In this document: in pieces, positions 57,101 through 64,000 of the stretch
Position numbering within the stretch: position 1 is the first letter of the stretch
Layout of the letters: each line of letters starts with the position of its first letter
Assembly (NCBI RefSeq): GCF_000467185.1
Contig: NZ_BATM01000020.1
Location: 1 to 64,000, forward strand
Origin: Vibrio ezurae NBRC 102218
Lineage (GTDB): Bacteria; Pseudomonadota; Gammaproteobacteria; Enterobacterales; Vibrionaceae
DNA: 64,000 nucleotides
Reading direction: 5' to 3'
Notes under the pieces: generated by a model
Told to the model about the DNA's origin: nothing
Databases searched by the model: none
Seen by the model: only the letters and a program-made list of their open reading frames with translations
Translations under genes and position numbers: made by a program

Positions 57101-58750
57101 CAACAAAAAGCGCACTTTGCGGTGCAGGTGGACGCCGGTAATAAAGTGACCATGACTAACCTGACTTTATCAGTGAACAGCCGCGCTTATCAGATTGAGC
57201 GAAATTGGCGCGTTCCTGTGCGTTCGCCGTCACCGTATGTGACTAAAAAGACCACCAGAACGTTAGCTGTAGGGGATTTTGTCAATATCACGCGTTCTCA
57301 GTGGCAAGGTGTGTTACCTAAAGATCATGGCATTAGCACAGTTTCGTTTAGTCGAGTACCAGAGATCGAGCCAACCGCTTTTGTACAAGGTTTGTTTAAC
57401 TACCCTTATGGCTGTGTAGAGCAAACCACCAGTACTGGCTACCCTTGGTTGCTTGATGATGCCTCACTTGTGCCACTTAAAAAAGAGGTGTTAGAGGAGC
57501 GAAGCGATGTTGATATGCTGCAAAAAGCCGTGTTGCGCTTGGCAGATTATCAAAATGGTAAAGGTGGATTTGGCTTGTGGGGATCCTACTCGCAAGAAGA
57601 ACCTTGGCTGACAAGTTATGTGGCAAGTTTCCTGTTTACGGTGAATGAGCGCTACCCAAATATGGTCAGTAACTCTGTGCTAGATAAAATCACTAGACGC
57701 ATGCGCCAGTACATTTACGGTGATCTTAATCAAGAGGTTGGAATCAATGATCAAGCGTATGCCGCTTATGTGCTAACTCAAGCTGGGAAATTGTCATTCT
57801 CTGACGCTAAGACGTATTTAAAAAAGGTGCCTGTGTTTAATAGCCTCAGCAATGCTTATCTTGGAGCGGTGTTCTATCGTCTTGGCGATATGCGCAGTAG
57901 CCGAGACTACTTTAGACAAGCTGGATACGCTATTGAGCTGCATGATGATAATTACTACGACTCGTCGTTATCGGCGCGCGCTAAAATTGTTTCGATAGTC
58001 AGTGACTTAGAAAAACAAGGACCGATTAATCGTCAAATGTCTGAACTGCGCATTGAGTCGGCAAAAGCGATCTTTAAAGCGCTGAACAAACGCCGCTACT
58101 TTAGTACGCAAGAGCGTTATGCATTAGCCAAGGCCGGTTTTGATTTGCAAGCGTTGAATAAAAAACCGATTCAAATCTCTAAAAACGGCCAACTGGTGCC
58201 ATCGTCTAAAGCTGTGTCTATGCAGCTTGGGGATAGATTTCAAAATGAATCACACGATGTGGCTTATGTGACCGAATCTATTGACGGGTACGCCGACCCT
58301 AATGCGTTGCAAAGTTCGGTAGAGTTTAAGCTGGTGTCTAGAACCTACTTTGATAGCAAAGGGAAACGCTTAAACCGCGCTACGCTGCATGTTGGGGATA
58401 GAATCATTGCTAAAGTCGTGGTTAACCTGAAAGAGAATATCGATAAAGCGATGTTAGTGGATTATCTACCGGCGGGGATGGTGCTTGAAAATCCGGATTT
58501 TACCGACTCTAAAGAGCTATTGAAATCTCTGGACTTTGTGTCATCTGGCGCGGAAATGGAAGAGTTTAGAAACGATCGCTATGTGACTTCCCTTGATTTT
58601 TCGCGTGGCTATGAATACACCTTCTATTACGTAATGCGCGCTGAGACTCAAGGCATTTCAGAGGTGCCAAATCTGTTTATTGAAGATATGTATGCGCCAG
58701 AGCGCTTTGTGTATCAGCCTGGTTCTGTTTCTAGTATTCAAATCAAATGA
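54104..58750 (+). CDS. Alpha-2-macroglobulin family protein
   Basis: This 1548-residue periplasmic bacterial alpha-2-macroglobulin is thought to trap foreign proteases that breach the outer membrane. A Sec signal peptide covers about the first 27 residues (cleavage near FAGGVFA). No lipobox Cys is present, unlike the E. coli lipoprotein YfhM. Repeated macroglobulin-type beta domains make up the first two thirds. The thioester motif is YGCVEQTTS with Cys1104, so covalent trapping is likely retained. A helical thioester domain and a receptor-binding-like C-terminus follow. It overlaps pbpC by the ATGA junction, the usual partner for this family. A short dyad (ATTGAT-GAA-ATCAAT, 54031-54045) lies in its upstream region. 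Confidence 0.93.
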   Translation: MRIHRKLFIQFFTLIYMLAFAGGVFAATVTNVTEGKINGKTSIVVSLKGALSHPLDLPVVKDKKRVHRAWVLSEDRTFQSLSIDDFGVGEYSVSLAGFDREDLRSLETINIYEASPSVRVLGQGPFINATGDRAIPIESVNATGVLASIYRVDDTPKLFADYFYSQTLSNWSAQRLRKNFTHQTDLSFKLPAAKENASTVTNLKLPDNLANGWYIIAIKPSNSFDSPDIFHVLLSDIGVQAKVFDKKVSLQAVDLATHKPLQSAKVSIVGQDGVRDTAYLKDGFVQFDYGERSSEDVFVVQSGASVAVLPMKEVPLDLSDFKVDGQQSKSLNGYIFSNRDLFKPGEEVPLNIVLRKESGEITALNSLFMEVIAPDGKVILSRNIEESQKGFFNYRFTIPASAKLGKWSAVVRSTRQSKAVIGSFNFNVQEFVPERMDLTVSVPHLVMAGEPIKGQASGRYLFGQVADGNRLTISSTLRSIASFPGKYAHYLVGKQKYISSSNAPDDIDLKLDKQGKAHFSLSAISKDALDGPAMLTTNNQLFETGGATTTRVNKLLVSNGKSIVGLKPNSEDFGYFTEAKFSLLLLDDKGENTLSGDVRIKVERNRGGYYWVFNQSSGWDLRRDDNWRVTESKVMHVNAQHNELVVPVEWGDYRITAVAPSGQETVYSLYAGWEDGDTQIPVKPDQLSMKLDKESYLAGDYINVQVASPRAGLVSLELVADKTYLHKTVQVKGKQNIRLRLPSNIDRHDLYLIGSLVNSDKAYVRRSLAVAPVKLFRDHRKLAVSIQAPERLEPFTTQTVKVKVDNAANLKDAYVVLTVADKGIINMSHYKVADIFNWFYGQKRLGADIIDLYSRQFESRPSPFIRHRYGGDEGINSSKPLNNLVESKTFNQVLPAVKLNQKGEANIQLQVPDYNGEVQMVAMVFAGAKFGQKVQDVTVSAPIVAELSVPRFFATNNHSQVMVEASNQTKEMQKVTLSLHADDGIRLVGQSAKVLELAPQQKAHFAVQVDAGNKVTMTNLTLSVNSRAYQIERNWRVPVRSPSPYVTKKTTRTLAVGDFVNITRSQWQGVLPKDHGISTVSFSRVPEIEPTAFVQGLFNYPYGCVEQTTSTGYPWLLDDASLVPLKKEVLEERSDVDMLQKAVLRLADYQNGKGGFGLWGSYSQEEPWLTSYVASFLFTVNERYPNMVSNSVLDKITRRMRQYIYGDLNQEVGINDQAYAAYVLTQAGKLSFSDAKTYLKKVPVFNSLSNAYLGAVFYRLGDMRSSRDYFRQAGYAIELHDDNYYDSSLSARAKIVSIVSDLEKQGPINRQMSELRIESAKAIFKALNKRRYFSTQERYALAKAGFDLQALNKKPIQISKNGQLVPSSKAVSMQLGDRFQNESHDVAYVTESIDGYADPNALQSSVEFKLVSRTYFDSKGKRLNRATLHVGDRIIAKVVVNLKENIDKAMLVDYLPAGMVLENPDFTDSKELLKSLDFVSSGAEMEEFRNDRYVTSLDFSRGYEYTFYYVMRAETQGISEVPNLFIEDMYAPERFVYQPGSVSSIQIK

Positions 58751-61230
58751 GTACGCCGGTAAAACGTTGGGTTGCAACTGTGGCATTGGCCATAGTTGCA
58801 CTCATTATTGGTTTAGCCTTGGCTTGGAAAGTGCTTAATTGGGCTTTTCCTTTGCCAAGTGCTACCCCTAAAAGCGTCGCGTTTAATGTGTTATCGGCGG
58901 AAGGTGATACATTGCGCCAGTTTGCCGATGACACTGGCACTTTTCGCATTCCAGTGACGGTAGGTGAGGTGTCACCGCTGTATTTAAAATCACTACTTGC
59001 TTATGAGGACAGCCGATTTTATTCGCATATTGGGGTGGATATTCCTGCGCTGTTCCGCGCTTTATATCAGCGTATTCGCTATGGGAAAATCGTCTCTGGC
59101 GGCTCGACGCTGACCATGCAAGTGGCGCGCATCATTTACCCTATCGACCGCTCCTATGGTGGCAAGCTCATTCAAATATTGCGAGCTTTGCAACTTGAAG
59201 CGCACTACAGTAAGCAACAAATCTTGAACTTGTATCTAACCCATGTGCCTATGGGAGGCAATATTGAAGGCGTAGAAGCGGCCAGTCAGCGCTATTTTGG
59301 TAAGTCATCGAAAAACTTAAACATCTCTGAAGCCGCATTGCTGACTGTTATTCCGCAACGACCAAGTGTCTATCGCCCCGATCGTCATCCTAAAAATGCT
59401 CAGCGTGCTCGCAATAAAGTGCTAAGACGTTTGATCGCAAATGACATGCTTTCTGAGCAAGAATATCAACTGCTAAGTAAAGAGGCGGTGGTTGCGGGGC
59501 GAGAGCCAATTAAGCGCAAAGTGCCACTGTTGGCTCGTGAGTTAAGAAAACACCAGCTTGCTCATTTCAAGCAGATAAATGACAACTTGATTCAAGGACA
59601 CACACCTAAAGCAATTCAAGGACAGGCACCGAATTCGTCTTCAGCAGAGGCGTTTAAAGCGGCTAATTCACAGCAAGAGATTCAAGGACACACACCGAAT
59701 CTAATTCAAGGACAAGCACTGAATTCGTCTTCAGCAGAGGCGTTTAAAGCGGCTAATTCACAGCAAGAGATTCAAGGACACACACCGCATTTAATTCAAG
59801 GACAGGCACTGAATTCGTCTTCAGCAGAGGCGTTTAAAGCGGCTAATTCACAGCAAGGGATTCAAGGACACACACCGCATTTAATTCAAGGACAGGCACT
59901 GAATTCGTCTTCAGTAAAGACGTTTATAAAGAGTGAGTTACAACAGAATGTTGATGCTATTGTTAAGCAGCGGTTTACGGCGTTGTCTAATGATTTGTCG
60001 GTGGCGGTGATGGTGGTGGAGAATAAAACTGGCGCTGTGCTTGCTTATAAAGGTTCATTGGATATGGATAACGCTCGCAGTTATGGGCACGTTGATATGA
60101 CCAAAGCGATTCGCTCTCCCGGCTCTACCTTGAAGCCGTTTGTGTACGCGCAAGCGATGGAGCAAGGGTTGATTCATTCGCAAAGTTTGTTGATGGATAT
60201 TCCAATGCAGTTTGGCACTTATAAACCGCAGAATTTTGATAAACATTTTCAGGGGCGAGTATCAGCAACTGAAGCCTTACAACGTTCAAAAAATCTATCG
60301 GCTGTGTATCTGCTAAATGAAATCCAAGTGCCTAAATTTGTCAAACGAATGCAGATTTTGGGTTCATCTTTACGATTGCCTGATATGAATTTAACGGTGG
60401 TGTTAGGAGGAGGCGGATCAACGCTGCGTGAGTTGGTGATGTATTACACCGCTCTGAGCCGTCAAGGCGTGGCGATAAAGCCGAGACTCGGTCAGTTCGA
60501 TAAAATAGAACAAGCGCAATTGATCACTCCTGAAAGTGCTTGGATCACGCGCACTATTTTGCAAGATATACGTTCGCCAGATAGACCTCGCGCTAAATTT
60601 GGTAGAAAAATTGGTTGGAAAACGGGCACCAGTTTTGGATTTCGTGATGCTTGGGCTATTGGCACCAGCAATGATTATACGGTCGGGGTGTGGATGGGCA
60701 GACCTGACGGTTCGCCATATGTTGGGCAAACCGGCGCCACTATGGCTGCGCCAATCTTATTCGATGTGTTTGATTTATTGCCTAAAGACGTGACAGTGGT
60801 AGAAAAACCTAAAGCTGTGGAGCAAGTGTCAATTTGCTGGCCGAGTGGTTTAGCCGCTGAGATGGTTTCGAAAGCCAATTGTCAGCAAAAACGTTTGGCG
60901 TGGACTATTGATGGCGTTACGCCAAGAACGCTGCGCCGAGATAAACGTTTATCTGTAGCAAATAATTGGCCGCAAGAGCTATTGTCATGGGAGAAAGTGC
61001 ACTCTAAGTCAAAACGCTTTATCGATATTATTCAGCCTGAAGACGGCAGTCATATTTATCCCTATGCAGGACAAATTCTGTCATTAAAAGCTTCTAGCCC
61101 AGATGTACGCTGGTATTTAGATGGCAATGTGAGTGCAAACCAAATAGATGCACACTCGTTATCAGGCAAGCATGAAATCAAAGCCTGTAATAACAATACC
61201 TGCAGCTCGGTAAGCATTACGGTTCACTAA
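58747..61230 (+). CDS. pbpC: Penicillin-binding protein 1C
   Basis: This bifunctional peptidoglycan glycosyltransferase/transpeptidase is anchored by an N-terminal membrane segment (about 9-30). The GT51 domain shows YEDSRFYSHIGVD near 85 and SGGSTLTMQVAR. The transpeptidase has SPGSTLKPF with catalytic Ser near 459, SKN near 513 and KTGTS near 625. The C-terminal 90 residues match the PBP1C C-terminal domain. The odd feature is a 30-residue tandem repeat (about 281-398) inserted between the two catalytic domains, making the protein longer than the usual 770 residues or so. It is cotranslated with the alpha-2-macroglobulin. Confidence 0.94.
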   Translation: MSTPVKRWVATVALAIVALIIGLALAWKVLNWAFPLPSATPKSVAFNVLSAEGDTLRQFADDTGTFRIPVTVGEVSPLYLKSLLAYEDSRFYSHIGVDIPALFRALYQRIRYGKIVSGGSTLTMQVARIIYPIDRSYGGKLIQILRALQLEAHYSKQQILNLYLTHVPMGGNIEGVEAASQRYFGKSSKNLNISEAALLTVIPQRPSVYRPDRHPKNAQRARNKVLRRLIANDMLSEQEYQLLSKEAVVAGREPIKRKVPLLARELRKHQLAHFKQINDNLIQGHTPKAIQGQAPNSSSAEAFKAANSQQEIQGHTPNLIQGQALNSSSAEAFKAANSQQEIQGHTPHLIQGQALNSSSAEAFKAANSQQGIQGHTPHLIQGQALNSSSVKTFIKSELQQNVDAIVKQRFTALSNDLSVAVMVVENKTGAVLAYKGSLDMDNARSYGHVDMTKAIRSPGSTLKPFVYAQAMEQGLIHSQSLLMDIPMQFGTYKPQNFDKHFQGRVSATEALQRSKNLSAVYLLNEIQVPKFVKRMQILGSSLRLPDMNLTVVLGGGGSTLRELVMYYTALSRQGVAIKPRLGQFDKIEQAQLITPESAWITRTILQDIRSPDRPRAKFGRKIGWKTGTSFGFRDAWAIGTSNDYTVGVWMGRPDGSPYVGQTGATMAAPILFDVFDLLPKDVTVVEKPKAVEQVSICWPSGLAAEMVSKANCQQKRLAWTIDGVTPRTLRRDKRLSVANNWPQELLSWEKVHSKSKRFIDIIQPEDGSHIYPYAGQILSLKASSPDVRWYLDGNVSANQIDAHSLSGKHEIKACNNNTCSSVSITVH
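59590..59940 (+). repeat. 90-bp in-frame tandem repeat inside pbpC
   Basis: Three full 90-bp copies start at 59590, 59680 and 59770, and a partial copy starts at 59860. Each unit encodes 30 residues with IQGHTP, IQGQA and NSSSAEAFKAANSQQ segments. The copies are nearly identical in DNA, which indicates recent expansion or gene-conversion-like homogenisation. Its length keeps the reading frame. Confidence 0.92.
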
Positions 61231-61259
61231 TATAACGTCAGTTCAGCGGCATAATGGAT

Positions 61260-61316
61260 AGCTGGTTCCTTTGCAATAGCGCTCTTTTCATGAAAGATAG
61301 GATCGCGGAACCAGCT
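61260..61316. terminator. Long inverted repeat between convergent pbpC and PbfA-like gene
   Basis: A perfect 10-bp inverted repeat (AGCTGGTTCC 61260-61269, GGAACCAGCT 61307-61316) with a 37-nt spacer lies between two converging genes. It probably serves as a terminator for one or both, although T-runs are short. Confidence 0.5.
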
Positions 61317-61348
61317 TTAATTTCAGGCAAATGTAGCTTGAGCTCAGA

Positions 61349-62710
61349 TTACTTAGATTCATTCATCACGTATTCAATCGCTTCTTGAATAGTATCTAGG
61401 ATAAATTGTGCATCTTGATCAGTGATAACCAGAGAAGGGCGCAAGGTGATGACGCTCTTTTCAATCAGTTTGAACGCTAAACCATGTTCCATGCATCGAT
61501 ACATGATGCGTTCAGCCTCATCGACGCCGCGCTCGCCAGAACCACTTAACGCGAGTATCTCAACGCCAATATGTAAACCTATGCCATCCACCATGCCGAC
61601 CATAGGGTAGGCTTGTTGCATTTGTTTGAATCCATCGATTAATTTCTCACCCAACTTACGTGAATTATCAACAAGTTGATGAGCCTCGATGTATTCAAGA
61701 GTTGCCAGACCTGCTGCGCCACACAGTCCATTTTTTTCATGGGTATAGTGCCCAATAGACTGAGTTTCTAAGACATTGAACTTGTTTTTAGTCACTATGC
61801 CAGCAAACGGCGTTATGCCTCCGCCCAAAGATTTGCCCATCACTAGCACATCCGGAGTGACGTAGTGCTCGCACGCAAACATTTTACCTGTTCGACCAAA
61901 GCCTTCGATAATCTCATCAAAAATAAGCAGTGCGCCGTGCTTCTCGCACAACTCTTTTACTTTTTGCCAGAAGTATTGAGTGGGCATATTGGGTGTGGCA
62001 CTGATTGGCTCGCCCACCACACACGCGATATCGCCTTCTTTTTCAAATAAGATTTCCATTTGACGAAGGATCTCATCATCGACTTTTCTTGGGTCGGTAA
62101 AGTCCCACGGATTGTTCTGATAATTTGGGAATTCAACGTGCAGCGCGCCAGGTACCATAGGCCCAAGCCCTTGCTTAAATAGGCGCTCGCCACCTAGACT
62201 GGCCGACTGAAAGCCATTGCCATGGTACGAGTCCCAAAAGGAGATCGTCTTCCATTTTTTTGTGTATGACTTAGCCAGCGATACAGCAAGTTCAATGGCT
62301 TCTGAGCCTCCCGGACAAAATGAGACGCGGTCTAGCTCGTCCGGTGTGACTTCAATGAGCTTTTCTGCAAGCGCCACAATATTGGTATTGGTGTAGCGAC
62401 GAGAGGTAAAAGTGTTCTTATCACGCAATGCCTGCACGACTTTTTCGCACACGTAATCGTTATTAAAACCGACAGCATGCACACCATTACCATGACAATC
62501 GAGAAATTTATTCCCTTCAAAATCATAGATATAAGCACCGTCTGATTTGGCAATCGCGTGCATCACTGGCGTACTTAGGCTTTGATGTAAAAATGCGTTT
62601 TTATCGCGTTGGATAAGCTCTGCCGCCTGCGGGCTAAGCGCCTGCTGTTGGTAATCTTGGCGACGTTGGGACAAGTTAATATCGCCTTGCTCTCTGCTAA
62701 TTTCTTGCAT
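61349..62710 (-). CDS. Class III PLP-dependent enzyme, PbfA-like
   Basis: This 453-residue fold-type I PLP enzyme is read from the ATG at 62710, which has AGGAGA at the right distance; an in-frame ATG at 62734 is less likely. The cofactor lysine is in MGKSLGGGITPFAG and the PLP-aspartate in IFDEIIEGFGRTG. The opening (GDINLSQRR..., NAFLHQSLSTP, DCHGNGVHAVGF) and SRRYTNTN are very like the PbfA group, the (R)-1-hydroxy-2-aminoethylphosphonate ammonia-lyase that feeds phosphonate breakdown. A related aminotransferase or ethanolamine-phosphate lyase is possible. No phnW or phnX gene is in view. A HutC-type palindrome lies upstream. Confidence 0.75.
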   Translation of the reverse strand: MQEISREQGDINLSQRRQDYQQQALSPQAAELIQRDKNAFLHQSLSTPVMHAIAKSDGAYIYDFEGNKFLDCHGNGVHAVGFNNDYVCEKVVQALRDKNTFTSRRYTNTNIVALAEKLIEVTPDELDRVSFCPGGSEAIELAVSLAKSYTKKWKTISFWDSYHGNGFQSASLGGERLFKQGLGPMVPGALHVEFPNYQNNPWDFTDPRKVDDEILRQMEILFEKEGDIACVVGEPISATPNMPTQYFWQKVKELCEKHGALLIFDEIIEGFGRTGKMFACEHYVTPDVLVMGKSLGGGITPFAGIVTKNKFNVLETQSIGHYTHEKNGLCGAAGLATLEYIEAHQLVDNSRKLGEKLIDGFKQMQQAYPMVGMVDGIGLHIGVEILALSGSGERGVDEAERIMYRCMEHGLAFKLIEKSVITLRPSLVITDQDAQFILDTIQEAIEYVMNESK

Positions 62711-62734
62711 TGATTTCTCCTGTAAAAATCTCAC

Positions 62735-63245
62735 ATGTAGGCTTTAAATTGTATTGAGTGTCACACTCTTCCACTGCGCTGGTTTCCTAGACTCGCTTAG
62801 CGATTAATGTGTCTAATGAGTGTTAAATAAAATGATTCTGTATCTTATTTGTAACCCATTTAACTGGTCTGTACCAGATTTTTAAGTAAAGATTAGAGTT
62901 TTAATATGACAGCTAAATGACAGTGATGTATTGTTTTACGGGTGAGTTGAACTTAATTTCGCTACGAAATGTGTGAATCTTACTTCTATTAAGCGGCAAT
63001 ATAGCTATCTATGGCTAAATTCAGAATGGTATAGTCCAATATGTTTATTGAGATGGAATGGAGAGATTTAAAGAAATTATTGCCGCAGTGGAAGTGTGAG
63101 GCGGCGTTCCTCAAGTAGTGAGAGATAATTGGTGTGAGATCCGGTGAGTAGGTTTGAATGTTATGGGTACAGAGTGAGTTATCAAGTGTTAGTTATCAAG
63201 TAAGTGAGGTCATGCACAACATGGAAAACTCACATAAAACCAAAC
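62735..63245. other. Intergenic region upstream of the PbfA-like gene
   Basis: About 500 bp without a visible gene. It holds the promoter region of the minus-strand PbfA-like gene and the palindrome at 62864-62877. The part between about 62900 and 63240 shows nothing I can name. Confidence 0.55.
62864..62877. promoter_or_regulatory. HutC/PhnR-type operator-like palindrome
   Basis: CTGGTCTGTACCAG (62864-62877) is a 5-4-5 palindrome close to the TGGT-CTA-ACCA sites known for HutC-subfamily GntR regulators, including those of phosphonate and histidine use. It lies about 150 bp upstream of the PbfA-like start. No regulator gene is in the window. Confidence 0.45.
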
Positions 63246-63282
63246 AAAAAGAGCCCGCTTATGCTGAGCAAATGGCATAAGC
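63246..63282 (-). terminator. Intrinsic terminator of the ABC permease operon
   Basis: On the minus strand, an 8-bp stem (GCTTATGC 63257-63264 with GCATAAGC 63275-63282, 10-nt loop) is followed by GGGCTCTTTTTG. It lies about 60 bp after the permease stop codon. Confidence 0.75.
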
Positions 63283-63340
63283 ATCATCAATACGTCCGAA
63301 TGAACGTATGTTTGCATCTATGTCTAGCAGTAGTGAGTCA

Positions 63341-63994
63341 CTACAAACACGCTCTAGAGCGTTTTTCTATTTGATTAAATAGGCGTGACAATGCAAAGCA
63401 CAAGCAGAAATACACAACGCCGACAATCAACCAAATCTCAAAAATCATGCCTGATGAATTAGCCATCTCTGTGCCGACAAAGGTCATCTCTTGTATGGAA
63501 ATTAACGAGACAATCGAAGTGTCTTTGACCAGAGAAATGGTTTGTCCCGCCAAAGGTGGCGTAATGGCGGTGAGCACCTGCGGGCCTATCACAAATCGAT
63601 ATTTATCAAGCCCAGAGAGACCTAAAGAGTCGGCCGCTTCCCATTGCCCTTTAGGTATGCTTTCAAGGCCGCTGCGAATCACTTCCGCTATGTAGGCCGA
63701 TGACAATAAGCCAATGCAGATCACGCCCGAGGCTAAGTTTTCCCACAAATTAGCTGGGCCAAATAGAAACTGCTGCACGCCATTAAGGTCGCCTTGGTGT
63801 TCACGAAGCAGGCTTTGTAAGCCCAGTAGCGGGATCAGTTGATTGGAGATAAAGAAGTAAAAAATAAACACAAACACCAAAGGTGGAATATTGCGTACCA
63901 ACTGAATAAACAGCAGTGCTGGCGTTTTAAATAGCGCCAGTTTTGAATGCCTCGCAATACCAAGTAAGGTGCCAAAAGAGAGAGCAAGCACCAT
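63341..63994 (-). CDS. Polar amino-acid-type ABC transporter permease (partial at window edge)
   Basis: This is the inner-membrane permease subunit of an ABC importer, probably for a polar amino acid or related solute. The visible 217 residues contain several membrane segments and the EAA loop (QWEAADSLGLSGLDKYRFVIGPQ) that contacts the ATPase. The first visible ATG at 63994 is probably internal, because hydrophobic family sequence is expected upstream beyond the window. It is the last gene of its transcript, with a terminator following. Substrate cannot be told from this subunit. Confidence 0.85.
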   Translation of the reverse strand: MVLALSFGTLLGIARHSKLALFKTPALLFIQLVRNIPPLVFVFIFYFFISNQLIPLLGLQSLLREHQGDLNGVQQFLFGPANLWENLASGVICIGLLSSAYIAEVIRSGLESIPKGQWEAADSLGLSGLDKYRFVIGPQVLTAITPPLAGQTISLVKDTSIVSLISIQEMTFVGTEMANSSGMIFEIWLIVGVVYFCLCFALSRLFNQIEKRSRACL

Positions 63995-64000
63995 ACTCCA

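Noticed and set aside
1..64000. CRISPR array, tRNA, rRNA or phage integrase
   Set aside because: I looked for regularly spaced direct repeats, cloverleaf-like ends and integrase motifs and saw none. The only regular repeats (pbpC and the Val/Glu repeats) are in-frame coding repeats.

Overview
The window looks like a gammaproteobacterial chromosome, most likely Vibrionaceae. The basis is modest: moderate-to-low GC, a 347-residue GMP reductase, an alpha-2-macroglobulin/PBP1c pair and the overall protein style. I could not run a search, so the genus is not claimed. The left edge (34-3005) holds housekeeping genes: bifunctional NAD(P)H-hydrate repair enzyme nnr and guaC. The right edge (54104-64000) holds envelope and metabolic genes: a periplasmic alpha-2-macroglobulin, pbpC, a PbfA-like class III PLP enzyme and part of an amino-acid-type ABC permease.

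Between them (about 3900-47800) lies a dense defence island, almost entirely on the + strand. (1) 3908-13378 is an eight-gene, tightly overlapping operon with two MotA/ZorA-like and three MotB/ZorB-like proteins, one EH-signature (ZorC-like) protein and two unknown proteins. It resembles Zorya but has a doubled motor and no recognisable ZorD or ZorE effector. (2) 13595-15289 encodes two small acidic paralogues and a predicted HExxH metallopeptidase. (3) 15427-22070 is a complete type I restriction-modification system (hsdR, hsdM, hsdS). (4) 22121-25548 is mcrBC. (5) 25836-35781 is a druH-druE pair, i.e. Druantia type III. (6) 35989-47806 is a six-gene run that starts with DISARM-type drmA and drmB. 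It continues with three different superfamily 1 helicase-like ATPases (a short one, a NERD-fused one and one fused to a RelE-like toxin fold) plus one unknown protein. It lacks the DISARM methylase and the phospholipase-D gene drmC. Operons 1 and 6 are the best candidates for undescribed or variant systems.

An IS66-family element (about 47932-50114, minus strand, with tnpA, tnpB and tnpC) closes the island on the right. I see no integrase, tRNA gene or CRISPR array. Beyond it, 50505-53859 is a four-gene cluster of unknown role. It comprises a lipoprotein with a ClpP-like serine-protease domain, two membrane proteins carrying Val/Glu/Lys-rich repeats, and a small unknown protein.

Smaller items of note are a near-consensus promoter followed at once by a 12-bp hairpin ahead of guaC, with its loop octamer repeated in a second weak hairpin; a 90-bp in-frame tandem repeat inside pbpC between the glycosyltransferase and transpeptidase domains; a 12-bp GC-rich palindrome upstream of the ClpP-like lipoprotein gene; and a HutC-type palindrome upstream of the PbfA-like gene.
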